From CAZAQS01 sp964486825 (lineage in GTDB: Bacteria; Chloroflexota; Anaerolineae; Anaerolineales; UBA4823): 17,595 bases of DNA. This document shows positions 1-6,784 of the stretch, piece by piece. Location: contig CAZAQS010000089.1 in NCBI GenBank assembly GCA_964486825.1, positions 1 to 17,595 on the forward strand. The letters run 5' to 3'. How positions within the stretch are numbered: the first letter of the stretch is position 1; each line of letters opens with the position of its first letter. The position numbers were made by a program, and so were the translations under genes. Below the pieces are notes generated by a model that was given only the letters and a program-made list of their open reading frames with translations, was not told the DNA's origin and searched no databases.

Positions 1-1575
1 CAGGGAGCCAAGTTCTTCCAGGCGTTCGTAGGTAATGCCGCCGTAGCTGGGAGTCAACCGGTTGATTTCCTGCATGATCTCTTCAGCCGATCCGAAATCA
101 AAGCCCTGGGCGCCCATCACTTTGGCCAGGTCGCACACGATCTCCCAGTCCGTTCGGGAGTTGCCGACAGGCTCGATCGCCTTGCGCACTCGCTGGACAC
201 GACGTTCTGTATTTGTGAAAGTGCCGTCCTTCTCGGCGAAGGATGCTCCTGGGAGCACGACATGCGCAAGTTGGGCCGTTTCGGTCAGGAAGAGATCCTG
301 GACAACCAGGAATTCGGTTTTCTCCAGGCACTCCCTGACATGGTTGAGGTCGGGGTCCGATACCATGGGGTTCTCTGCCATGACGTACAGGGCCCGTACT
401 TTCCCTTCTCCGGCCAGGTTGACCATCTCTGTCACCGTCAAGCCGACGGTCAACGGCCCGGTGCTTCCCCAGGCTTCCTGGAACTTCTTTTGGTTGTCGG
501 GAACAATCACCGGTTGGTAGCCTGAATACACATTGGGTAGAGCACCCATATCGCAGGCGCCCTGCACGTTGTTCTGGCCTCGCAATGGATTCACACCACC
601 GCCCGGCACTCCCATATTCCCGCACAGCATCGCCAGATTGGAAGTCGACTTCACATTGTCGACGCCGGTGGTATGCTGTGTGATGCCCATGGCGTATATG
701 ATTGCTGAAGGCTTGTGGGTAGCGTATGTCCTGGCTACTTCTCGTAAAACATCCGCCGGGATGCCACTGATCTCGGCCACTTTTTCGGGTGTATATTCGG
801 CAACCAGGGCTTTCAGCTCCTCGAAACCTTCCGTTCGCTCCGCGATAAAGGCCTCATCTGCCAGGCCTTCACTGATGATGATATTCATCAGGCCATTGAA
901 AATGGCTACGTCGGTGCCGGGTTGGAAGGAATGGTAAATATCTGCCCAGTGACCGATTTGATTCTGGCGTGGATCCAGGACGATCACTTTAGCGCCGCGC
1001 TTTTTCGCTTTCAGCACTCGGGTAGCGATCAGTGGGTGACCTTCCGAGGTATTGGATCCAATGATCAGGAAACAATTCGTATCCTTCTCGAACTCTGGAA
1101 TTGAGTTCGTCATTGCTCCACTCCCAAACGATGCGGCCAGACCGGCCACGGTGGGAGCGTGTCAGAGACGGGCGCAGTGATCGATATTATTCGTTCCAAT
1201 CACAGCGCGGGTAAACTTTTGGAGTAGATAATTTTCCTCATTCGTGCATTTTGCGGAGGACAGCACCGCAATGCTGTCTGGCCCGCTTTCAGCCTTGATC
1301 GTGCCTAATTTCTCCGCTATAAGGGATAGAGCCTCGTCCCAGCTTGCCGGTACGAACTCTCCATTCTTGCGGATCAAGGGCGTCGTCAGGCGTTCCTTGT
1401 GATTGACAAAGGAATGGGCATTCCAACCTTTGATGCACAGCCCACCTTCAGCAATGATATGGTTTTTCGCCGGAAGCACACCGACCAGTTGCATGTCGAG
1501 GACCTGCAGGTTGAGGGCGCAGCCAGTGCCACAGTAAGGGCAGATGGTTAGAACATTTTTATACTCAATCATCAT
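1..1575 (-). CDS. fdhA: Formate dehydrogenase catalytic (alpha) subunit, selenoprotein, C-terminus beyond the window
   Basis: Molybdopterin oxidoreductase that interconverts formate and CO2 at a Mo/W-bis-MGD centre in the cytoplasm; no Tat signal is seen. The N-terminus carries one [4Fe-4S] motif, CPYCGTGC (Cys12, 15, 19) plus Cys47 in GLCIKG. At codon 138 the frame meets TGA (1162-1164) after NNIDHCARL and resumes as HAPTVAGLAASFGSGAM, the context of the catalytic selenocysteine in FdhF-type enzymes, so the TGA is read as Sec, not as a stop. The frame then stays open to base 1 with family motifs (GSNTSEGHPLIATR, GGVNPLRGQNNVQGACDMG). 525 codons are visible; the family has roughly 650-715 residues, so the C-terminal cofactor-binding domain is cut by the edge. 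Two adjacent ATGs (1575 and 1572) follow AAGGAGG; the second has better spacing. It begins 9 bases after the preceding iron-sulfur gene and is the last visible gene of the hdr operon. A conventional gene caller would split it in two. Confidence 0.96.
1121..1164 (-). promoter_or_regulatory. Selenocysteine UGA codon and bacterial SECIS element
   Basis: The in-frame TGA is at 1164-1162. Directly downstream in the mRNA, CUCCCA (1157-1152) can pair with UGGGAG (1126-1121). An upper stem pairs GGCC (1147-1144) with GGCC (1138-1135), closing the loop GGUCU (1143-1139). The loop starts 18 nt after UGA. From memory of E. coli fdhF, its GGUCU loop lies at the same distance and on the same Gly-Leu codons. 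SelB would bind here and deliver Sec-tRNA. The selA, selB, selC and selD genes are not in this window. Confidence 0.92.
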
Positions 1576-1584
1576 CAGCCTCCT

Positions 1585-2409
1585 TTAGTGCGGCAAGCCT
1601 GTCCGCTCGTACTCGCCCTCTTCAAGGACCAGTAGTTGAGGCGGTTTCTGTTCAATGACAGCTCCGGTTTCGTAGCCGAACATGTCTTTCACGTCTTGAG
1701 CGATCAACCGGAATTGGACCGCCATGGGGATGCCTGCCGGGCAGGTCTCTTCGCATTCACGGCAAGCCACACATTTAGCCGTCATATGCATCGCCCGTAT
1801 CAGGTGATACATGGGAGGGTTGGGCATTGGTAAATGTCCGGTCTCGACCCATTTCTCGTCTTCCAAAGTGCAGACATTGCAGAAGCACTGGGGGCAGATA
1901 TTCCGGCATCCATAGCATTTGATGCAATGGTTGAACTCCTCTTTCCAGAAGGCCAACTTTTCGGGCTGGCTCATGGCGGCAATGCTATCTGTTAAAGGAT
2001 CAGCGACACCCTCGATGGCCTCCCCAATCACGACCTCTGAATGCTGAGTATAAGGCTTGGAGCAACGGCAAAATTCTGCTTCTTCCTGGGTGCATTGCAA
2101 GCCGATCAACACAACTTTGGATAGATCGATCTGGGCATGCTTGGCTTGTTCAACCAAGCCGCGCTCCTCACAACCTCTGCAAACGATGCCCAGCTTGGCT
2201 TCCGGGTGGGCTTTATGGATCCGCCTCATCACATCGGGCAGGGGCTCCTTGGGCCATAGGGCTATGAGAGAAAGCTCCTCGCAGCGTTCTTTGACGTACA
2301 GGTGGGGAGCGATTATCCCGCTGGGCCCGCTTTTCAAGCCGACCACACCGTCTACGGTAGGGAGGGTCGTTTCAACGGCTGTACGCAGGGCAGTCAATCG
2401 ATCGGTCAT
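1585..2409 (-). CDS. Cysteine-rich 4Fe-4S dicluster protein, predicted electron carrier between FdhA and MvhD/Hdr
   Basis: 274 residues, cytoplasmic, no membrane segment. The C-terminal half has two ferredoxin-type motifs: CIKCYGCRNICP (Cys162, 165, 168, 172), immediately followed by three further Cys (175, 177, 180), and CVACRECEETCP (Cys213, 216, 219, 223). The N-terminal half (about 1-150) has its own conserved-looking cysteines: Cys77 and Cys80 in CRGCEER, Cys106, and Cys114 and Cys116 in FCRCSKPY, which could hold another cluster or a zinc ion. It overlaps mvhD by ATGA (2406-2409) with GGAGG 8 bases before its ATG, and fdhA starts 9 bases downstream, so it is probably a stoichiometric subunit. 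No NAD- or F420-binding FdhB is visible in the window, so this protein likely replaces it as the electron bridge. I cannot assign an established family name; the function is inferred from clusters and position. Confidence 0.85.
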   Translation of the reverse strand: MTDRLTALRTAVETTLPTVDGVVGLKSGPSGIIAPHLYVKERCEELSLIALWPKEPLPDVMRRIHKAHPEAKLGIVCRGCEERGLVEQAKHAQIDLSKVVLIGLQCTQEEAEFCRCSKPYTQHSEVVIGEAIEGVADPLTDSIAAMSQPEKLAFWKEEFNHCIKCYGCRNICPQCFCNVCTLEDEKWVETGHLPMPNPPMYHLIRAMHMTAKCVACRECEETCPAGIPMAVQFRLIAQDVKDMFGYETGAVIEQKPPQLLVLEEGEYERTGLPH

Positions 2410-2813
2410 CGCATCACCTCCTCGAAGGGCGTCAGGCTACTTATTGTTTCGGTGAAGTTTTTGATGACGGTGGCGAATTTCTCGCCTTCAGCAGCCGATA
2501 CCCAATCCACGTAAAGCCGCTCTGGCTCGATGCCGTTGTATTCCAGGAGCTTCTTCAAGACCGGCATGCGCTTGGCTGTGCGGTGGTTGCCGGTGCTGTA
2601 ATGGCAGTCGCCGATATGGCAGCCCAGTACCATCACCCCATCGGCGCCTTCACGGAAGGTGCGCAACACCAATTCGGGAGAGACACGCCCACTGCAAGGC
2701 ACCCGGATGATCTTTACGTTGGTAGGATACTTTAGGCGGGCCATGCCGGCCGTATCGGCTCCCCGGTAGGAACACCAGTTACATAAGAAGCCTATAATTT
2801 TTGGCTCATACAT
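2406..2813 (-). CDS. mvhD: MvhD/FlpD-type hydrogenase iron-sulfur subunit (delta subunit)
   Basis: A 135-residue protein of the MvhD/FlpD family, which carries a [2Fe-2S] cluster and passes electrons from a hydrogenase or formate dehydrogenase to HdrA. The family signature is complete: CNWCSYRGAD (Cys11, Cys14), RVPCSGRV (Cys40) and GCHIGDCHY (Cys65, Cys70). It is free-standing; in some organisms the domain is fused to HdrA. Its ATG overlaps the hdrA stop by one base (TGATG), and its own stop overlaps the next start by ATGA, so translation is coupled on both sides. No NiFe-hydrogenase genes (mvhA, mvhG) are seen, and a formate dehydrogenase lies downstream instead. This makes formate the likely electron source, as in the Fdh-linked Hdr complexes of some methanogens. 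Confidence 0.95.
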   Translation of the reverse strand: MYEPKIIGFLCNWCSYRGADTAGMARLKYPTNVKIIRVPCSGRVSPELVLRTFREGADGVMVLGCHIGDCHYSTGNHRTAKRMPVLKKLLEYNGIEPERLYVDWVSAAEGEKFATVIKNFTETISSLTPFEEVMR

Positions 2814-4843
2814 CAGACCACCTCCCGCTCGGCATGGCTTTCCATGCTTGCCAATTCAAAGAATTTCATCGTCTGCATGGCCCCGATCATCTCAGCCACG
2901 AGCTGTTCGTCTGTAAAGTGCCTCAGCTTGATGGACTTGGACAGGCATGCTCCTACGCAAGTCCCACAACCTTTGCAAAGAGCTTCGATCACGTGCGCCT
3001 TACCCTCGGCTGCCAGGAATTCGATGGCCGTGTACGGGCAGGTGGCAATGCATTCTTTACAGCCAACACAGCTTTCTTTATCAATAATGGCTGTGGCGGC
3101 ATCGATTTCGATCTCACCCTGGCTGATAATGGAAAGGACACGGGTAGCGGCGGCAGCGCCCTGGGCCACAGAGGCAGGGATATCTTTCGGTCCCTGGCAG
3201 GCCCCAGCCACGAAGACGCCATCTGTCATGGTAGCGATCGGATCCAGCTTGGGGTGTTTCTCGATAAACCAGGTATCTGCGCTGCAGGAAATTCCGAACT
3301 TGGTTGCCACTTCTTTCGCATCTGCGCGCGCTTGCAATCCAGCCGATAAGATAACCATGTCGACTGGGATGCGGCGTTGCTTGCCGATCAGGGTGTCTTC
3401 CACCTGGATGATCAGCTTGCCTTCTTCACCAGGTCCACGGACGGCATCCGTGACCTCAGCTACCTTGCCGCGGATGAAATGAACGCCCTCTTTCAGGATA
3501 CGCTGGTAGAACTCATCGTATGTCTTGGCGGGCGTGCGCATATCGATGTAGAATTCGTAAACCTCAGCGCCTGTCTTTTCCTGAACCAGGTGAGCAAACT
3601 TCAGGGACTGCATGCAGCAGATGGCAGAGCAGTAGCTGTTGTAGTTGTGGTCGCGGCTTCCCACGCAGTGGATGATCCCGACCGACTCAGGTACAGTTAC
3701 ACCATCGCGCATGTAGACCTTGCCACCGGTGGGCCCGGCCGCATTGGTAAGGCGCTCGAATTCCATGCTTGTAAACACATTCGCCAGCCTGCCGTAACCA
3801 TACTGAGGGATCTGGCGAGAGTCGAACAAGTCATAACCGGTAGCCAGGATGATATTACCGACCTTGATATCAAAGACGGTGTCCTCTTGCTTGAAGTCGA
3901 TGGCTCCGGTGGGGCAGAATTTTTCACATGCCTTGCAGGTGCCCTTGACAAAATAGGTGCAGTTTTCCCTGTCGATGACCGGGTACTTGGGAACGGCCTG
4001 GGGGAAGGGGGTGTAGACGGCCTTCCGGTAACCCAACCCGGCCTCATAAACGTCGTCGATCACTTTCTTGGGGCATTTTTCCTGGCAAACTCCACAACCC
4101 GTGCAGAGATCTTCAGTAATATAACGGGCCTTTTTCCGAATGGTAGCGGTGAAGTTGCCGATGAAGCCTTCTACCTTTTCGACCTCGCTCCAGGTCAGCA
4201 TGGTGATGTTTTTATGGTTGCCAACATTGAACATCTTCGGAGTCAGGATGCAGGCCGAACAGTCCAAGGTTGGGAAGGTCTTATCGAACTGGGCCATATG
4301 CCCGCCGATAGAAGGCTCTCGCTCCACCAGGTAGACATGGTAGCCGCTGTCGGCGATTTCCAGGGCAGCCTGGATGCCAGTAATACCGCCGCCCACAATC
4401 AGTACGTTGGGGTCGATCGGCACGAACAGGGATTCGAGCGGCTCCTGGAAGCATACGCGCCCAACTGCCGCAGCCGTGAGGGCCTTGGCCTTGTCCGTCG
4501 CCTGGCCTTTATCGCTGGTTACCCAGGAGTCCTGCTCGCGGATATTGGCCATCTCGAACAGGTAGGGGTTAAGACCGGCCCGGGAGCAGGCATTTCGGAA
4601 GGTGGGCTCGTGCAGGTGCGGGCTGCAGGAAGCCACCACGACACGGTTGACGCCCATTTCCTTGATGTCTTTTTCGATCAGCTCCTGGCCGAGGCTGGAG
4701 CACATGAATTTATAATCCCGGCTCGAAACTACATTGGGAAGGTCAGCAGCCCAGCGGGATACATCTTCTACATCCACTGTACCGGCAATATTGCTGCCGC
4801 AGTGACATACATATACGCCAACTCGGGGATTATCGTTGTTCAT
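2813..4843 (-). CDS. hdrA: Heterodisulfide reductase subunit A-like FAD/iron-sulfur protein (HdrA)
   Basis: 676 residues, the flavin-containing core that bifurcates or confurcates electrons in Hdr complexes. Visible parts in order: N-terminal cluster region (CHCG at 13-16, MCSSLG at 47-52, CSPHLHEP at 73-80); FAD dinucleotide fold GGGITG (151-156) and VEREPSIGGHMAQFDKTFP; CSACILTPKM (195-204); inserted ferredoxin-like clusters CTGCGVCQEKCP (247-258) and CTYFVKGTCKACEKFCP (295-311); CSAICC (405-410); second flavin-fold part ending DGVFVAGACQGPKDIP; and C-terminal ferredoxin motifs CVGCKECIATCP (592-603) and CKGCGTCVGAC (623-633). This is full length. All cluster positions are Cys, with no internal TGA. 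It overlaps hdrB by ATGA (4840-4843) and mvhD by one base. A long antisense open frame lies opposite but has no family features. In the expected complex HdrA meets MvhD at its C-terminal side and HdrBC at the other. Confidence 0.97.
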   Translation of the reverse strand: MNNDNPRVGVYVCHCGSNIAGTVDVEDVSRWAADLPNVVSSRDYKFMCSSLGQELIEKDIKEMGVNRVVVASCSPHLHEPTFRNACSRAGLNPYLFEMANIREQDSWVTSDKGQATDKAKALTAAAVGRVCFQEPLESLFVPIDPNVLIVGGGITGIQAALEIADSGYHVYLVEREPSIGGHMAQFDKTFPTLDCSACILTPKMFNVGNHKNITMLTWSEVEKVEGFIGNFTATIRKKARYITEDLCTGCGVCQEKCPKKVIDDVYEAGLGYRKAVYTPFPQAVPKYPVIDRENCTYFVKGTCKACEKFCPTGAIDFKQEDTVFDIKVGNIILATGYDLFDSRQIPQYGYGRLANVFTSMEFERLTNAAGPTGGKVYMRDGVTVPESVGIIHCVGSRDHNYNSYCSAICCMQSLKFAHLVQEKTGAEVYEFYIDMRTPAKTYDEFYQRILKEGVHFIRGKVAEVTDAVRGPGEEGKLIIQVEDTLIGKQRRIPVDMVILSAGLQARADAKEVATKFGISCSADTWFIEKHPKLDPIATMTDGVFVAGACQGPKDIPASVAQGAAAATRVLSIISQGEIEIDAATAIIDKESCVGCKECIATCPYTAIEFLAAEGKAHVIEALCKGCGTCVGACLSKSIKLRHFTDEQLVAEMIGAMQTMKFFELASMESHAEREVV

Positions 4844-5823
4844 TGCTTGACCTCCCTCTTGCTGCTTGCTGGCATGGGTAGGGATTTGTCATCTTTCTTT
4901 GATTTCTTGGGCGGCGCTTCCGGTTCAGGAATTTCCATACCGATCTTTCCTAAAGCCGGGCGGGCGTCCACAAGCTCGGAGCCAAACCCCAAAGCAGCCG
5001 GTTCCAGGCCAAATGCGATACCCATCATCTGGGTGAAATACAATACCGGCATCTTATAATCGGTCTTGAAGTAATTGTTCATAGGGCCCTGGAATGCATC
5101 CAGGTTAAGCTGGCACATCGGGCATAAGGTGACAATCATATCTGCATGGTAATCGTCAGCGCCCTTAACCAGGCGGCGGATCAGCTCGAAGCCGGTGCCA
5201 TCGTTGATCTGGGTCATATGCCCGCCACAACAGTGCGCTTTCATCGGAAAATCGACTACCTCTGCTCCCAATACCTTCAGCAATTCATCTAATGTGGTGG
5301 GATATTCCGGGTCGTCGAAATTCCCATTGGGTTTGAATTGGGGACGGACGATCATGCAACCGTAGTAGGGGGCGATCCTCAGGCCGGACAGGGGTTTCTT
5401 AACCTGCGCGGCTACCGCCTCCATTCCAACGTCTGACACTACGACATCCAGCAGGTGGCGAATTTTCAATGTGCCAGGTTTATAAGAAAGACCACCGGCT
5501 GCCAGGGCCTGGTTGACTTTTTCCGACAGCGCCTTGCTTTCCGCCATATACCGGTCGCATTTCTTCAGGTTGAGGAAACAAGCGCTACATGGCGCTACAA
5601 CCTGTTTTGTGTTGGGATTCTTGGTAGCCTGTGCTAAGTTCCTGGCGACCAGGGCGTAGGAGGCTGTCAGGTTGAGGGAGATATACTCCGTTGCACCGCA
5701 ACAGTTCCAATCATCGATCTCCTCAAGCTCGATGCCGAGAGGGTGGGTGATTGCCAGGGAGGAGGTATGGTAAGCGGCGGCATTCTTCTCTAAAGAGCAG
5801 CCGGGAAAGTAGCTGTATTTCAT
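4840..5823 (-). CDS. hdrB: Heterodisulfide reductase subunit B-like protein (HdrB)
   Basis: 327 residues with two CCG-type cysteine-rich domains that in HdrB hold two non-cubane [4Fe-4S] clusters, where disulfide reduction takes place. Domain 1 has Cys9 (FPGCS), Cys41-Cys42 (WNCCGATEY) and Cys79/Cys82 (PCSACFLNL). Domain 2 has Cys156 (YYGCM), Cys198-Cys199 (AHCCGGH) and Cys234/Cys237 (LCPMCQLNL). Both sets are complete. Residues from about 298 form a Pro/Lys/Ser-rich tail that looks disordered and lengthens the protein beyond the usual 290-300 residues. It is coupled to hdrC and hdrA by ATGA overlaps. Bacteria of this type lack the coenzyme M-coenzyme B heterodisulfide, so the true substrate of this HdrBC is unknown. 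Confidence 0.96.
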   Translation of the reverse strand: MKYSYFPGCSLEKNAAAYHTSSLAITHPLGIELEEIDDWNCCGATEYISLNLTASYALVARNLAQATKNPNTKQVVAPCSACFLNLKKCDRYMAESKALSEKVNQALAAGGLSYKPGTLKIRHLLDVVVSDVGMEAVAAQVKKPLSGLRIAPYYGCMIVRPQFKPNGNFDDPEYPTTLDELLKVLGAEVVDFPMKAHCCGGHMTQINDGTGFELIRRLVKGADDYHADMIVTLCPMCQLNLDAFQGPMNNYFKTDYKMPVLYFTQMMGIAFGLEPAALGFGSELVDARPALGKIGMEIPEPEAPPKKSKKDDKSLPMPASSKREVKQ

Positions 5824-6392
5824 GCCGTCACCTCCAACTCCTTGGCCTTCTCGAGGATGCTCTTCAGGCCATCAATATCCCTAATCCGGGTAGGGGTAAA
5901 AGCCATGCGCCCTTTTGTCACCATCCCAACACCCATGCCTGCGATCTTGAAGACCCCAAATGGGTTGTGCTTCAGCATATGCATGGACATCAGGCCTAAC
6001 TCAAAAGCACGGCCGTAGTTTTCTACCCAATTGATAAAGGTTTTGGAAAAATCCGGTGCTGTTGAGCTGTCGTAGAGCTTTTCTTGTACGGCAATACGCT
6101 TCAAGGTGTACATAATATCTGTGATATGCACTTCTTGAGGGCAGCGCTCCATGCAATAGTAGCAAGAGACACAATACCAGGGGGTGTTGCTCTTCAAGAC
6201 CTCATCCTTCATACCAGCTTCGATCATCGCGAAGAGGGCTCGAGGGGTGTGATCCATGTCATTCCCTGATGGGCATGAACCGCCGCAGGTGCCGCATTGA
6301 ATGCATCGCTCGAGGTGGCATTCTCCCGGGGTCGCAGCGATCACTTGTTTAAAGAATGTTGGCGCACGTGCTTGGGTTGCGACTATTGTCAT
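5820..6392 (-). CDS. hdrC: Heterodisulfide reductase subunit C-like 4Fe-4S protein (HdrC)
   Basis: 190 residues with two [4Fe-4S] ferredoxin motifs: CIQCGTCGGSCP (Cys30, 33, 36, 40) and CVSCYYCMERCP (Cys74, 77, 80, 84). HdrC is the electron wire from the HdrA flavin to HdrB; no transmembrane heme partner of the HdrDE type is nearby, so the complex should be soluble. The start at 6392 (MTIVATQ) was chosen because AAGGAGG lies 5 bases before it. The frame also allows an upstream GTG at 6410, but that would place the ribosome-binding site inside the gene. It is the first gene of the operon and overlaps hdrB by ATGA (5820-5823). Confidence 0.94.
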   Translation of the reverse strand: MTIVATQARAPTFFKQVIAATPGECHLERCIQCGTCGGSCPSGNDMDHTPRALFAMIEAGMKDEVLKSNTPWYCVSCYYCMERCPQEVHITDIMYTLKRIAVQEKLYDSSTAPDFSKTFINWVENYGRAFELGLMSMHMLKHNPFGVFKIAGMGVGMVTKGRMAFTPTRIRDIDGLKSILEKAKELEVTA

Positions 6393-6496
6393 AACATCCT
6401 CCTTCGTCACATGATAATTTCTGCCAAGTCACCTTTGGGAGACTCGTTCATTCGCCTAAACCTGTTGGAATGACCCCTGCACCTCGATTGGCGCAA

Positions 6497-6527
6497 TGCC
6501 AGGCATAACCCTCTCAAGGGCCTGGCA
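6497..6527 (-). promoter_or_regulatory. Hairpin in the 5' leader of the hdr-fdh operon
   Basis: TGCCAGGC (6497-6504) and GCCTGGCA (6520-6527) form a perfect 8-bp stem with a 15-base interval. The interval contains CCCT and AGGG, which could extend the stem with a small bulge. It would lie about 30 bases after the predicted hdrC transcription start and about 105 bases before the hdrC ATG. No U-run follows, so it is not an ordinary terminator. It could stabilise the mRNA or be part of a regulatory leader. Confidence 0.45.
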
Positions 6528-6564
6528 AGTAAGGAACGGTAGATTTTTACACAGTCTATTATGT

Positions 6565-6593
6565 TGTATAGCCAATCTAAACATAAGTGGCAA
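6565..6593 (-). promoter_or_regulatory. Predicted sigma70-type promoter for hdrC-fdhA operon
   Basis: On the minus strand TTGCCA (6593-6588) is followed after exactly 17 bases by TATACA (6570-6565), giving 5/6 and 4/6 matches to the -35 and -10 consensus. Transcription would start near 6558, leaving a leader of about 165 bases. The prediction is by eye only. Confidence 0.45.
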
Positions 6594-6608
6594 ATCACAC
6601 AATATGAT

Positions 6609-6622
6609 GTGATAATTGTCAC
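6609..6622. promoter_or_regulatory. Candidate Crp/Fnr-family operator
   Basis: GTGATAATTGTCAC is nearly palindromic. With the preceding T and the following C it reads TGTGA-N6-TCACC, nine of ten matches to the classical Crp half-sites. Its centre is about 57 bases upstream of the predicted hdrC transcription start, a plausible place for an activator. ATCACA (6594-6599) and TGTGAT (6608-6613) form a second, overlapping inverted repeat. The regulator is unknown. Confidence 0.35.
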
Positions 6623-6670
6623 CAATGAAGTCCAAGTTATTGGGTAGTTCTCCCTATACAATTGTCACCA
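6614..6670. repeat. Two direct copies of AATTGTCACCA in the divergent promoter region
   Basis: AATTGTCACCA occurs at 6614-6624 and again at 6660-6670, 46 bases apart. The first copy is the right half of the palindrome at 6609-6622; the second lacks the left half. Shared half-sites between two divergent promoters suggest a common regulator, but this is inference. Confidence 0.5.
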
Positions 6671-6689
6671 TCTACTTGAAGGAAACAAT
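6662..6689 (+). promoter_or_regulatory. Weak candidate promoter for the tkt operon
   Basis: TTGTCA (6662-6667), within the second repeat copy, is followed after 16 bases by AACAAT (6684-6689). An alternative -10 is TACAAT (6708-6713), which lacks a good -35. Neither is strong, so the true start may differ. Confidence 0.25.
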
Positions 6690-6784
6690 CCCGGTGAACT
6701 TCCGCGGTACAATAAATGAATGCTGCTTCTCTGGATCTTTACGAAAACCTTTACCCGAGATAAGCGTTAAGGAGGGAAATCTTC

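Larger units (their letters stand above)
6393..6784. other. Divergent intergenic regulatory region between hdrC and tkt
   Basis: 392 bases without a convincing gene separate the two outward-facing operons. The region is more AT-rich than its flanks in its middle part (about 6540-6720). It contains a sigma70-like promoter toward hdrC, a palindromic operator candidate, a repeated 11-base element and a leader hairpin, listed separately. I compared the hdrC leader by eye with common riboswitch cores (cobalamin, THF, SAM, Moco) and recognised none. Confidence 0.8.

Noticed and set aside
98..625. Minus-strand 175-codon open frame within fdhA
   Set aside because: A different frame of the same strand. 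The fdhA frame is open here and encodes family motifs such as GGVNPLRGQNN.
1162..1575. fdhA as a pseudogene or short protein ending at TGA
   Set aside because: Downstream reading in the same frame is conserved to the window edge, the TGA is at the Sec position and a SECIS hairpin follows.
2406..2813. Selenocysteine in MvhD or HdrA, as in some methanogens
   Set aside because: All cluster ligand positions are Cys codons and no in-frame TGA is present in either gene.
3377..5059. Very long plus-strand open frame (560 codons) opposite hdrA
   Set aside because: It is antisense to a clearly conserved gene, its product shows no domain or motif, and it ends past the hdrA start. It follows from hdrA codon usage on the other strand.
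6407..6451. Possible 14-residue leader peptide (MNESPKGDLAEIIM) just before hdrC
   Set aside because: Only a weak AGG precedes its ATG and there is no run of regulatory codons. It may be chance; not listed without comparative evidence.
6594..6622. Rex-type operator (TTGTGA...TCACAA)
   Set aside because: The arms do not fit the Rex consensus closely enough; a Crp/Fnr-like reading fits better, still only tentatively.
6407..6661. 84-codon minus-strand open frame in the intergenic region
   Set aside because: It spans the predicted promoter and leader, its product has no recognisable features and no ribosome-binding site precedes it.
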